Assembly (NCBI GenBank): GCA_018287875.1
Contig: JAGVVL010000009.1
Coordinates: forward strand, 4,030,001 to 4,094,000
DNA: 64,000 nt
Origin: Nigrospora sphaerica
Taxonomy: Eukaryota > Ascomycota > Sordariomycetes > Amphisphaeriales > Apiosporaceae
Direction of reading: 5' to 3'
This document shows, piece by piece, positions 32,389-44,600 of the stretch (position 1 is the first letter of the stretch; every line of letters begins with the position of its first letter). The notes under the pieces are model-generated. The model was given only the letters and a program-made list of their open reading frames with translations. It made no database searches and was not told the DNA's origin. Both the position numbers and the translations under genes were made by a program.

Positions 32389-35300
32389 CCTGTTTAAACC
32401 GGTCCCCTACGTGGGAGACGGCGGGGCAAGACGGTGGTGGAAAACGTCGATGCCGCGTGAGCGGTAAGGGTTCGTTGCTCTGCAGCCGACGGGTTGCAGG
32501 TGGGCAGACTGCCGGGGCGTTCACGTCGTGGCCGGGTATCCGTCAGGGAAGGGCCGCCCTCGGCCGCCTTGCAGAGGAAGTTGACGCTGCACGCCGAATC
32601 TTCACCCGTTTCCCGAGTCAACCATGGCCGAACCATCTACCGAGGGCGACATAGGAGCACGTACTTACACTGTTGTTCGTTTCAGGGGAGGGCTTCGGTC
32701 TCGCGTTGCCTGTGACTTCCAACTCTCGGCTTGGTGAATCGCAGAGCGTCGCTACGCGGGGAACAAAGGGGGCAGAGACTTATATCCCAAGTACGGCTCC
32801 TCGCCCAACCCGCTGAATCCTAGCAGAAGCTCCCGCCAAAGCGAGTTCTCGTTGGATCTGGTAGGGTTCCCACTATTGAAGGCAACTATAGGTCTCCAGA
32901 TATCTGGAAAGGGGGAGCTAAGTAACCCTTGAAAACATGTAGAACGTTATTGGTTTAGTAAGCCGAAGCGTATTCCTTTGGGTCTGGAAACCGCTCTTCT
33001 TAGTCGAAGGCTAAGTTGACGAAGTAGTGGACTACCCATCTGTTTTAGGGGCCGGAAAAAACACACGCCGCACCATAAAATACTTGTTGAGACCGTCAAA
33101 TGAGTATTGACAGAAAAGACTCGTTTTAAGTGTGGCGTGCATTGATGGGTTAAGGGGATACAGTAAACGCACTTACGGGCAGGGAAGACGGAACATATTG
33201 ATATGAAGGCCTGGAAAGTGTTGCTCTTTGGCGTGTAAGGTAATTAAAAGGCGATTTGGCGGTATTAGGAGGGAAATGATAGGATACAGGTAAAGTGTAT
33301 GGGAAGCGTACGAGCAAAGGAGCCAGTCATACACTGAATATGGTGTAAGTATATGCTGACAACCTGAAAAGGTCCCTCAAACCCACCCTATTCCCGGAAA
33401 AGGCCATGGCACATCTCAGATCTCATTGTGTTTTTTGGGGAGAAGCCAGATTTGGGATTTAAATATTTCTTCTTTTCGGGCTTCTCTTCAAGATTTCTCA
33501 CCCCCCACCCTTTGGATATCTGCTTACAATGGAATATGCGTTCACATGTAATTAACAATACACACCTCATTTTATACTCTATGGTCCCGTCACCTCTTGT
33601 AGGCGTCCTGGAACCGTGCTTCTTGAGCACAGGAATCTCTATTCAGGGTCGACAGAACTGCTCCTGTCTTAGGCACCGACCACTCTACTCTCATGGGCAA
33701 CCGCCGCTTACAAGACGAGGTATTACCGACGGCAACGAAAATCTGTATTGGTTCATGTATACAGTATGGGCTTTGCACCTGGGCTTTGCACCTGGGCCAT
33801 GGTATCTTGACACGCGGCCTATAAGGTCGCGCTATACCAACCAAGTAGTGGGCATGGGAGGAACATGAAGCTCCATGGCTCGAGGATACTCCAAGGCTCT
33901 CTTTCCCGACCCGGTTGACAGGTTCAGACGGTGCATGGGCCAAAATGCTTGCGTAAAGCCATTAGGATGAGAATTGCCTCTCTAACCATAGCTCGACAGT
34001 CACCCATTGCCTTTCGATAGCCGCGAGCTACAAGAGAGCCGGCGGGCATGATGTTGGGAAATCAAGGCGATGGAACTACCCCCAACTCACGCAAGCACTG
34101 ACAACCCGCAACAATTGAGGCATGCCATTTGCCATGAAGTCTTACGTTCTACTCCTGCTAGGATCGCCAATAGGTGCAGGAATAGCGGCTCGTTGCCCTT
34201 GTCGGGGTTCAGGCACAGCTGGGGTCCCATTGGCCGAGCAGGAAGACCGTAGGACGAAGGGAAGATGCCGCAGAATAGGGCCAAAGAAGACTCCCGTGGC
34301 TGCCGGTAATGGCCACGGACCGAAGCGCGACTTCACAAGCGCTGGAATTGACAAAAGCAGTGCCGGAACCCTAAGAGCGGCCCTCGAAATCACGTCATCA
34401 ACGCACGGTGTCGCAGTGCAGCGATTGTGTTTTACCGTGGTAGATTGGTCATCCAGTTCGACCGCAATCTCTGTGTGAGCAATCATTCGCCGTCACTGCG
34501 CGGCGGAGGCAATGTAAGAAGAGGGGAAGGGGGGCACGGACGGGACGGCGCAGTGGAATCGTTCGACTACGCTGCCGGCTGACTGGGCAGGGTCAGAAAG
34601 ACGCGGTTCAATCGGAAGACCATGCCGGACGGGTGGTCTGACCCCGTGCGGGCATGCAACAGCACCGTAGGTAACTTAGTAGGGGAGAGAGTAGACGACG
34701 GTGTGGCACGGTAATGGCGAGAGAGAGGGGCATCACGACCCAGACGGCATCCAATGCTCGGACGACAGGAAGCGGCGGCTTGTCAGGCGGCGAGCAGCTG
34801 GCGGATAGGATGATGACGTCGATGGGGCGGAGGGTAAAATCAATTGTAGGGAAATATCATAAAATCAGGGAGGAGGGAATCGGGCGCGTCAGGGTGCTAA
34901 AAAGACGGGGTAAGTATCGAGCGCCACAGATGGAAGCCCGCGCAACCAATCGACAAACGCAGGTCCAATGCCGTCGTCTTGACGTGGCTGACGTCATAGT
35001 TGGGGGAGGGGCGAAGATATGCGTAGAGACGCGTGAACCCGCCATCAAACCCCGGCGGGAAGTTGCGCAATCAAAATAAGCGACATGCCGGGCTGGAATC
35101 TGTCGTCAAGGACGTTGCCGGTCTATTCGAGGATGCGCGGTCGCCGCGCACATCGTTGTATGTCATGAGGCGCGTGGGCGGGCCGGAGCCGGCGGACTGT
35201 GGCTACGACGCGGAATGGCCGTCACGTTTCCGAGGGCCCGGTTGGCGCGCGTGCGCTGCCTGCCATGTACGTGCGGTGGGCGCGCCTCTCATGGAAGCCT

Positions 35301-37086
35301 ACAAGGAAGGAGGAGGAGGGGAACCAGAGGCTCAGGCTGCAGAGACAGAGTCGAGGAACGCAGGGATTCCCACCAAGGGACCAGGACGTGGGTGCTTGAG
35401 ATCTCTAGACGTCGTGTTTCAAGATGCTCCTCCGAGATGGGGCTAACATTAGATAACCGGCCGCGGCAGCCGTGGCTCAGCAAGCCCGTGGGCAAGCAAC
35501 ATGGGATTCTGCGAGCCATCTGCCCTCATTTTGCCTCTATTGCATGCGGTGGGTGTGGGTGTCGATCTTCAGGATGGAGGGGATAAGGCTGGGATCCTTC
35601 CCAATTATCCTGAAACTTGATCGCCTGGGACCAGGGTCCTATGATGTGCGGTATACAGCTACTCAGTTACTCCGTAGTTGGGCTTTGGTGGGGAGCAGGG
35701 GTGGCTCCATGCGGTGTACGTAAAGTACGACATGGGAATATTTGGATGGGGGAGTATGCGCCGCGAGATATCCTGCTTTGGGGGGCTGAAGGGAGGCCCG
35801 CCGGCGCGTCGCCGTGGCTGGCATTGGCCGCCTTAATTCGTACGGGCAGACCGAGCAGCGAAAAGGCGATGCTACGCTGGCAGGAATCAGTGTGCAAGCG
35901 GCAGAGACGACGTCGTGGGCGACCCCACGCTTACCACGCTTTTGCCCACGATGTTTCCCTGCTATGAAGTCGGCAACGGTCCCTCTGGCGACGTGGAGAA
36001 AGACCACGGGGCGTCGATGATGACGTCGCCGTGCCCGTTTCTCCATGTCCAGGTGCGGAAGCCCCCTGTCGATTCGTCGCGCCGTCTATTTTTTTTTTTC
36101 CTCGCTGCCCTTTTTATTTCCCCTACTTGTGGCTTGACGTGCAGGGACCGACTGCGGTTGTGACGTCGGTTGCGCCCCTGGAGAGGCGCCGCGGGTGCCG
36201 ATCAACGGTCCAGCGCATGCGTTACACAGAACACCCAAGAGGCAGCAGCGGTGGTCGGGGTGCGTATGGTGTGGCTGTCAACATTACTTGCCTCGCCCTC
36301 AGGCGGGAAAGCTCCGTAGGTTGATCTGTGATTTGGCTGGCGGATGATCCCCATAAGGAAAAATGAGGGGTGCGCTGTGGTTGCGCTACGACGAGAGCGG
36401 CAGAAAAGCTGCCACAGCCCACTCTTCCACAGCATCCATGTCGCTCGGCACGGCCACTCTGCAGCCATGCCATCCCAACCCAGACAGACGATCATCTCTG
36501 CTTTGGTCTGTGTTGACAAACCACCGCGTTAGACGGACGGATGGGCTGGTTGCTGCAAACCAAGGGTATCCCATAAGGCCTCAGGTCTCTTTATCTACGT
36601 GAAGCCCAGCACATCGTCCTCACTCTGCTCTTTTTGCCCGTGCCCCCCTTCCCTGCCCGCCTGTCCGCCTGCCCGCCCTTCATTCCAGCCCGGGCACGAA
36701 AGCGCAGTACAAAACAAATGCGCCGTGTAGCCGCCCAGCCCGGCCCGTCCAGCAGCAGCCCACTTGGAACCCGTTCACGAGCTTTCTTTCTTGCCGCTGG
36801 CTGAGGGGTTGGACCGGTCCCGCCCTGACTACAACTATTACATACATACTACTTCCATCCCGCCGTCCGGGGCCATTCACTTCCACTACTGCCGCTACCA
36901 CCACTACTACTTCTGCTGCCGCTGCGACGTGCGACAGCCGGGCTTGTCTTCCTACCCCCCCCCCAACCGCCGACTTCCACTTGACTTCACTCCGTACCCA
37001 TCGCCGCCATCCTGCCGTCATCTTCCATCACCACCGGCATCCCCACCACCACACCGCACAGAGTTCCCGGTCTACCCGTCGCCACA
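32389..37086. other. 4.7-kb intergenic region upstream of PBS2
   Basis: Holds the 5' leader of the small membrane protein gene (to about 32760) and, at the right end, the long pyrimidine- and CACCAC-rich leader of PBS2 (about 36600-37086). 32880-33560 is AT-richer. A 13-bp direct tandem duplication lies at 33768-33793. No supported protein or RNA gene between. A frame at 34122-34478 has a hydrophobic start but no other support. Confidence 0.45.
33768..33793. repeat. 13-bp perfect tandem duplication
   Basis: Two adjacent identical copies of GGGCTTTGCACCT at 33768-33780 and 33781-33793 in non-coding DNA. Confidence 0.9.
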
Positions 37087-39068
37087 ATGGCAGACTCGCC
37101 GACCACCCCCCAGTCGCCGCCCGACACCCCCGACACGCCCACGCCCGACGAGTTCATTCACAACGACATCGCCAACGACATCGCCAACGACGCCTCCAAT
37201 CCCAGAAGAATGCCGTCGTTGCGCTCCATCTCAGATCCTCAGAACCCCGGCCACCCCATGTCGGCATCCTCGACGGCCTTGGGCGTCCTATCCAATGCCC
37301 GCCGTCCCCCGGTGGCCCAGGGCATGTCCAGCGCCCGCCTGCCCGACGATATCAACGCCAAAATGCGGGCCTTTCATTTGTCCCGCCAAGGCAGCAATCC
37401 CATGAGCCCTGGCCCCAAACCCCTCGGCGGCGCTCCGTCGCCCATGCCCATGCCTGGCGGGCTCCCCGCCAACATGCGCCCGCAGATGAACCCCGGCGGA
37501 ATCAAGCGACCGGGCGCCCCCTCCTTCCCCCAATCGGCCCCTTCGTTGCCGCAAGCCGCAAGCGGCGGGCTGGCAGGCAAGAGGAGGTTTGGCCTGAAGC
37601 TGGGCGACATGGCTGGCGGCGGCGGACCCGCTGCGAACCCAGCCGCTGGTGGTCCCGGCGACGGGTCGCAACCGCCGCCCACCCACGACGCCGCCGGTGC
37701 CCCGTCGCAGATGAAGCAGTTCGCCGAGTACCTCGACACGGAAAAGGGCTACCTGACCTTCAAGGGCCAAGCCGTTATCAGTAGCAAAGGCGTCGACTTC
37801 TCCGACGGAACCGTCTTCAGGATATCGCTCGACGAAATAGAAAAACTGGACGAGTTGGGCAAGGGCAACTACGGCACCGTGTACAAAGTCCGGCATAGCA
37901 AGCCGGCGGTGCCGCGCTTCGGCCAGGGCATGGCCGGCTTCAAGAACGCCCCCACGCTGTCGGCCGCCGAGCAGGACGGTTCTCTCCCGCCACCCAAGTC
38001 AGGATCCGGCAAGGTCATGGCCATGAAAGAAATGCGCTTGGAACTAGACGAGGCCAAGTTTGGCACCATTCTGAAGGAGCTGGTCATCCTGCACCGCTGC
38101 GTCTCGCCTTACATAATAGACTTCTACGGCGCCTTCTTCCAGGAGGGCGCCGTGTACATGTGCCTGGAGTACATGGACGGAGGCTCCATCGACAAGCTCT
38201 ACAAGGGCGGCATCCCCGAGAACATCCTCAAAAAGATCACCCACTCCACCATCATGGGCCTCAAGGAGCTCAAGGACAAGCACAGCATTATCCACAGAGA
38301 CGTCAAACCCACCAACATCTTGGCCAACAGCCGCGGCCAGATCAAGGTGTGCGACTTTGGCGTCAGTGGAAACCTGGTGGCCAGTATGGCCAAGACGAAT
38401 ATCGGCTGTCAAAGTTACATGGCCCCTGAGCGCATTTCCGGCGGTACCTTTATGGCCCAAGGCGCCGGGGACGGAACGTATAGCGTACAAAGCGACGTGT
38501 GGAGTTTGGGTCTCACCATTATCGAATGTGCCATGGGCCAGTACCCGTACCCGCCCGAGGTCTCGTCGACCATCTTCAGCCAACTGAGCGTAAGTTACCC
38601 GGACGCAAAGGAGACATTGGTTGGGCCTCTGGCATGATGCTGACTGCTACCATACAGGCTATCGTGGAGGGCGACCCGCCGGACCTGCCCGAGGGCCGCT
38701 ACTCGGCTCAGGCGGCGGCCTTTGTAAAGGCGTGTTTGCACAAGGTGGCCAAACTACGGCCCACCTACCAGGCACTCCTCCAGTCGGAGTGGTTGTCGGG
38801 TCTGGCGCAGGCTCTCGCGAAACCCGAGACGATTACTGAAGAGGACGAAGAGGCGGCCGAGGAGGAGGCCAGCGAGCAAGCCATCGCTGAAGCCGCCGAC
38901 AGGGTCAAGGTCACGTCGGGTACCGAGGACGAAGAGATCGCCGCTTGGGTACGCGAGGTCCTGCAAAAGAAGGAAACAGGCGAATATGGCAACATGGACG
39001 CCAAGCCAGCATTGCACAATGCGCCATTGGACGCCGTCAGCCCCATGGCGAGTCCCCAGACGCAATAA
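37087..39068 (+). CDS. PBS2: MAP kinase kinase of the HOG osmostress pathway (Pbs2/OS-5), 2 exons
   Basis: Model: 37087-38589 joined to 38658-39068, 637 aa; 68-nt intron with GTAAGT donor and CATACAG acceptor. The N-terminal ~245 residues are Pro/Ser/Gly-rich and disordered, with the docking-type stretch GKRRFGLKLGDM. The kinase domain starts ELGKGNYGTVY (Gly258-Gly263), followed by a roughly 40-residue insert before VMAMKEMRLELDEAKF (Lys314), as in filamentous Pbs2 proteins. Next are IIHRDVKPTNIL (Asp405), VCDFGVSG (Asp423) and the activation loop NLVASMAKTNIGCQSYMAPE, with Ser433 and Thr437 at the S-x3-T phosphorylation sites. The C-terminus is an acidic helix (EEDEEAAEEEASEQ). Pbs2 is the scaffold MAPKK that activates Hog1 after osmotic or fungicide stress. 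A long open frame in the leader (from 36764) overlaps the start codon in another phase. Confidence 0.95.
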
Positions 39069-40830
39069 GGTTGTGTCAAAGGCAATGTCCTTGACCCTGT
39101 GCTACCAGCCTTCTTCTCGGGCGCGACGTGTCGTGTGTGCCTACGCGCAACGGCCGCGCGATCGACAACGAAGCTTCGCAAGAGGGGCCATGCCGCAACG
39201 GGAGCAGGCCTCTCTCCCTGATAGTCGAATCTGGGCCCCACGATACTTCCCATGACGTATAGCACGAAACGGCGTACGATGCAGGGCTCTTTCGTCTGCC
39301 GACTTGTTTTCAATGTTACACAACTGGAGCTCCATTCAGGGATGGGCTTTCATTTCTGCCGGTCGCTCGCGCGAGAACGGTCTTTTTTATTTTGTTACTT
39401 TTTTACTCATTTGAATGCATGGCAATGGGTCAGTCCCCTGTACACGACGCCCTGGGACGGCGCAAGCGGGCAAGGTGGAAATAAATCTCGTTTCCTTGAC
39501 GTTTTGTTCCCGCTCGCAATAGCGAAACACTGTCTCCTAATCGTCATCCTCCCTTTTTCTACTACTTCCTCTTCACCCTTCATCCTCCCCTTTTCTACTA
39601 CTTCTTCTTCACCCTTCTTCCTCCCTGTCCATTATCTAACATCCACACACCTTGATGGTTATTTCTGGCGCCAGGGCTGCCACCTGGTTTCCAAAGAGCG
39701 AGCGGTTGCCAAGGTGAAACGACATTGGCACCTGGCAGAACGATCCTAGAGGGTTCCACGCGAGCCTACGTATCTCTTCTTTCCAGGTAACGCACGTATG
39801 CCTGCGCACGCACACCAAGGTATTCGAAAGAGAGGAAAGGGATCTCTGCACCGTGGACCCCATATGCCGCCGTGACGTTGCAGAACAGAAAGTGAGGAGG
39901 GATCTGGATATCCATTGCTCTGCATGACTCGCGCGGGCCACGAACACTTTGAGGGAGGCGGGCAAAGCGGGGAACCAGGAGGGGAACTGTAGGGAATGAG
40001 GCGAAGGCGGCCGCTGGCGAGAGAGCAGAAACACGGCCAAGGACAAAAAAACCCTCCACACTACGCGCCGGACGTGGGAAACTTGGAAAAGAGAGAAGGC
40101 AGTGCTTGCTTTGTCAATCAGTCAAAAAAGAAAAACCGCCCCAAAATGGTGGTTTGACCTTTCACCCCCATGACGACACCTTGTTGCGTGGTTGATGATA
40201 CTATGATTTGGCGCTTCGCCAGTTGGGGGCTGGAATATGACCTAGCAAGGTGGCGTGAAACGTTTGTAGAACCATTGTAGGTTGACCTGCAGCCGATCGA
40301 TTTCCACACGACAGCTACCGCTCCTCGCACTATTTGCCTCTTGTTGTATAGTTATCATTGGATTTGGATTTCAACGTTGGGTTTGGTATCAAGAGGAAAT
40401 AAGAATAACTAACAAGCACCATCCGTCATTCATCATCCCTTCATATCATGACGCCCGCCTCGACCGTGAGTTGCCGAAACAGCCGACCCGACAGACTGGC
40501 CGGAACCAAGCAGTTGGTTACTTTAGAAACCATCATAGGCTTGTCACGGTCGGCTTCCTTGTGCCGAAAAGGAGAAGGGGGAAAGGGTGGGTGCTCGCAA
40601 CGCGAGCGATCGCGCGGTTCTGTGGCGATGTTGGACTCCATCCCTTCGCCTCTAGAACCCTGAGCCGTGGGCCTTGCCGTCGCCCATCCCTCCCCTTCCT
40701 TCCGATATTCCAAGCTTCGTTAGATTTGGGCTTCGTCAGCACTCGGGAAGCCTAGGCTTCCAGGGGCCGCGACCAGGCGGGAGGAGGAGCGAAGAGCGTT
40801 CTCCTCCCCGCTCCCGTTCCGCGCGTCCGC
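39069..40830. other. Convergent intergenic region
   Basis: 1.76 kb between the PBS2 stop and the SUR7 stop. It holds both 3' UTRs and a 36-bp tandem repeat (39545-39616). Short frames on both strands are unsupported. Confidence 0.5.
39545..39616. repeat. 36-bp pyrimidine-rich tandem duplication
   Basis: Copies 39545-39580 and 39581-39616 both run CATCCTCC...CTACTACTTC...CTTCACCCTT and differ at only a few positions. A partial third copy may follow. Located 480-550 bp downstream of the PBS2 stop codon. Confidence 0.85.
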
Positions 40831-41652
40831 CTACGAGTAGTTGTCCTTGACGCGGTGGTTGCCCATGTCGTAGCTGCGGCGGCTACGGACGCTCTTCTTG
40901 CGGCCGAAGCGGCCCATGCCGCTACCGCCGCCTGGGGCGTCCTTGGCGGCGCGGGCGCCGAGGCAGAAGAGGAGGACGCTGACGAAGAGGCAGGCCCAGG
41001 CGCCCCAGGCGAAGCCGAAGGCCCAGGGGCCGACGTGGGCGGCGCGGCCGGCCGCAACGAAGGCGTTGCGGGCGCGCACAAACGTGGCCGTCATGAGGCA
41101 GACGGCGGCCGTGTAGAAGAAGAGGGCGGCGGCGCTGGCGAGGCCGGCGAGGGCACTACCGAGGCGGCCGCAGCAGGCGAGGAAGCCGGTGAAGAAAGCG
41201 CCGACCATGAAGAAGAGGGCAATGAGGAAGAGGACCCAGCCGAAGCGCCATAGGTAGAAAAACGTCGTGCTCGTCGTGCCGTTGCCGTGGCTGCCGATAA
41301 GCGCCGTCGGCAGGTCCGCGCCCGTCGGGTCGCGGTCCCAGGCCCAGCCGAACGGCGGCGCCGGCCACGCCGGCCCGCAGTCCCGATTGCCGGACCCGCA
41401 CATGTAAAAGTACGTCCACTGCGTCTCTGGCCGCGCGCCCGAGATGCCCGACGTGTCGGCGCTCAGAAAGTATGTTCGGTTCAGCGGGCTCGTGTTGGTC
41501 ACGCCCGACAGGATCACGAACCACAGAAGCACAAGCGACCCGCCCAGGAAGACGAGCGACGTCGAGCCGAGCGTGGCGTCTGGCCGCGAAACAGGGCGTC
41601 AGCCGGGTGAAAGGGGGGAAGGGGCAGGGGGACACATACGGGTGAGAGCCAT
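40831..41652 (-). CDS. SUR7/PalI family plasma-membrane (eisosome) protein, 2 exons
   Basis: Model: complement of 40831-41579 and 41640-41652, 253 aa. The first coding exon is 13 nt (Met-Ala-Leu-Thr plus one base); donor GTATGT, 60-nt intron with a CTGACG branch point, acceptor CGGCCAG. The join gives MALTHATLGSTSLVFLGGSL..., restoring the first membrane span that the unspliced frame would truncate. Four hydrophobic segments are present. The large first extracellular loop carries the SUR7 signature VTNTSPLNRTYFLSADTSGI and the paired cysteines of YFYMCGSGNRDCGPAW. The cytosolic C-tail is basic (RFGRKKSVRSRRSYDMG). SUR7-family proteins mark eisosome/MCC domains of the plasma membrane and influence wall and membrane organisation. 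Which paralogue this is cannot be told. Confidence 0.9.
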
Positions 41653-44600
41653 CTTGCTTGTTGGTTTAGTGGGGAGAGTTGCTAGCTTGGGTTGCGACAG
41701 GAGGAACCCCGTGGTTCGATCGGGTTGTCACAAGGTGCTGCGGAGAGAAAAGAGCTGCCTGTTCAAGAGTTTGTGAGTCTTCAGTGCGTGCTACGATCAT
41801 AAGGGCCGTGGTGGTGCGCCGTCGTTTGTCTTCAAGGGGTTGGTGCCTGCAGACGGAGCGAACGGGGTTGAGAACGAACAGAATGAAGTCGGGGAGGGGG
41901 ACGATCGCATGCATACCTCACGGGCTGGGATGTCGGCCGCTCTCGTGGTGGGCAAGGCAACGCGCGCAGTGCGAGTTGCGCCGTAGATGGTGTCTAAGAC
42001 AGGCTCGAGTGCTTAGGGTGTGCAGATTTGGCGATTTTGGGCCCCGGCGGTAGCGTTGGGCGAAATGTGGGCGATGGTGATTTCGTGGGTGTATTGCGAC
42101 GACGGCGACACCCCAAGGGATTAGTTATTAATGTTCTGGACGAGAGGGAAGCCCTGGATTAGGTATAGGGGGGGGAGTAGGTGACTCTGGTTACTGGGCG
42201 GGTGAGGTTTGGTGAAGCACGGAAGAGAAACAACAGGTTCGTGCAAGGGGATGGGACGGACATGGCGGGAAGCAGTTCAAATGGATGACTATTGTCCTAT
42301 TAAGCGGGCCTCGGCTGTTGTAGCTGGAGCTGGCGCTGGCGCTCGTGCTGGAATCAGCAGTGGAAGCAGCAGCAGCCACAACAACGGCGGGTTGGTGGCC
42401 CACTTCAGATGGGGGAATACAAGCGCTAGCTACTGAAGTGTTCACCACGAAATCCTACAAAAGTACGCACGAACTGGTCCCCCTGGGCCAAACGAGGAAG
42501 AGGGAGGGAAAAAAAAAAACCGGTGATGGAGAGACGCAGGGATCAATGGCGAGCCCGCACCGGGAGGTGGGACGGTATGACGACACCCTTCGAGCTTTAT
42601 CGACAGCCGTTGACCCAATACGGCCTAGGCCTAGCACCCTCGCGCCGCGGTGCTGCTGGGCCAGCCAGGCGGTTCCATGTTCTGGTTGCGATGCTGCTGG
42701 GCGCCGAGCCCGCTAGTATCGGACGGCAGTGAAGCAAAAGCGGCCGCACTTCTACGTCACTGAGTTCCTGTCCAGGTTTAGTTTAAGGGTTTCACGTCGA
42801 CGACGAAGACGCTGCTTCGGCTGCCGTTGTCCCCAGCGACACACACCCCTCAGCGTCACCCAGACGCCACGACGACGGCATCGACGGCCCAGTTGAGCCC
42901 AGGCCTCCGTCGCCTAGGCCGTTCCACCCCCCGGGCTCCCGCGCGACGATGCTATGGCGTGCGCCCTGTTCACGCCCCCGTCAGACGCCGCTCGGCACAA
43001 CCGGAAAGGACCCCCCTCCCCACGATAGGGGACCTGAACCGCTCTAGACTAGTCTACGGTGATACACGTAAAGTCCTCATATGGTGGCTTTCGACTACGT
43101 TCGTAGGCTCATTCGATGAGTGACGTTCGAGGCAGTCTGATCGATCGTCACGGATGGCCGCCCCCGATGACTCGTGGACTTGGCGTCACGTTGCGCCGAT
43201 GAGGGGCGGACGGACAGAGGAACTTCCTGGTGTCGCGCTTGCCAACTGGCTATTTCCAGGGCGGCGGTTGTCACAGAGCTCCAGCTGCCCGGGGGTTCCT
43301 ATCAACCTCCAGAATGGGCGCAGATCGTAGGTGCCACGGCCGCATCCCATATGTCGGCGATCGGCGGAAGGCCGCAGCATTGCTGCAATAGGATCTGCTA
43401 TGGGCGGTTCTCTGCTTTAGCTCTTGCAGCTTGGTAATCCCAACCCTTATTCCATCCCAGCTCCCCGGGAACACCGGGCAGGGCTTTCCATGAGACGAGA
43501 GGTAGGGGGCTGCCCAGCTCGCTACTTACTTGCCTACTTGTACCTTCCATAACCGGTTTGCGTTCAGGGTACCTCGCCCTAACTGCTTCGCCGCATGCAG
43601 GCGGCGAACGGGTAAGCTTATTGCGACTGCCGGCGTCAACGGACGGAGGTATATGTCGCTTTTGCGCACCAAGCCATCTACCTATATCTGAGCCGTTTTG
43701 ACAGCATAAATGCTTTTTGGATACCAAGTGAACCCATGATCCAAGCAGCCCTCTTCTCCCCCCCTCCAGGCCCGCCAATACAAGCGGGCCGCGTTTGCGG
43801 GCCTCGGAGAAGGTGGGCACGAACAATCCATTTGGTGGGCTAGCCAGTGACCAAACATTCATTTGCCTTCTTCTGGGTGATGTGCGAGTATAATGCATCA
43901 TTCATTCTCGCGACGAAGTGGATAGAGAAGTAGGATACCGAATGTATCGTCTCATAGTAACTTAGCGGTTTACGGTAAGAGAACAATGTGATGTCCGTTT
44001 CGACAAGACTCCACCACCAACCACATCTACGAATCATGCAGTTGGCAGCTTCCCAGTCAACGACATCAAGCTTGGCCAAGGCTGTCTAGTTCTGGGTACA
44101 TGGGATAGTCAGTACCGCTGCCATGAGTTCCGGGCCTGTCAAATACGGAGCTTACCTAGGGTTAGCACGCCTTAGTTGCTTCCCGCCTTGGAATCCATGT
44201 TTTTCGGCTTTCTCCAGGGGCACCTACCTCCCAAGACAAGGAAGTACTTGAAAAGCTGCACCAGCACCGTTGCCAATCCCGCAGGGTCAATCGTACCCCT
44301 ACTTTACATGGTCATGCGGTTGGCCGATGGGTGCACTTTGGACCGCCTTGTCCCACCGTCCTCTCTTTGGTGGCCTTGCTTGCGTACGACTATTGCCGTC
44401 CGGGACCCTTCCATGCGCCCGTAACGTCTAGCTGTGGTTTGCGGTGCGACATCAGAGGAGCCCGCGATCCGGGACACGAGGCAGCCCTGAACACGCTGGA
44501 CACGGTAGTAGGTACAGAAAGATCACCTGGGGGTGACCTCTAGTTTCCTGCTCCCCACCTTCGCTTTCGGCCCGGCTTCATGGCTTTCCTCGAACCCTTG

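Noticed and set aside
34122..34478. 118-aa frame with a hydrophobic N-terminus (MKSYVLLLLGSPIGAGIAA)
   Set aside because: The start looks like a signal peptide, but the rest has no conserved pattern, even Cys arrangement or splice support. Chance is the simpler explanation.
34714..35079. 121-aa basic open frame
   Set aside because: No motif; it ends in DNA with no other sign of a gene, and the minus strand is open as well.
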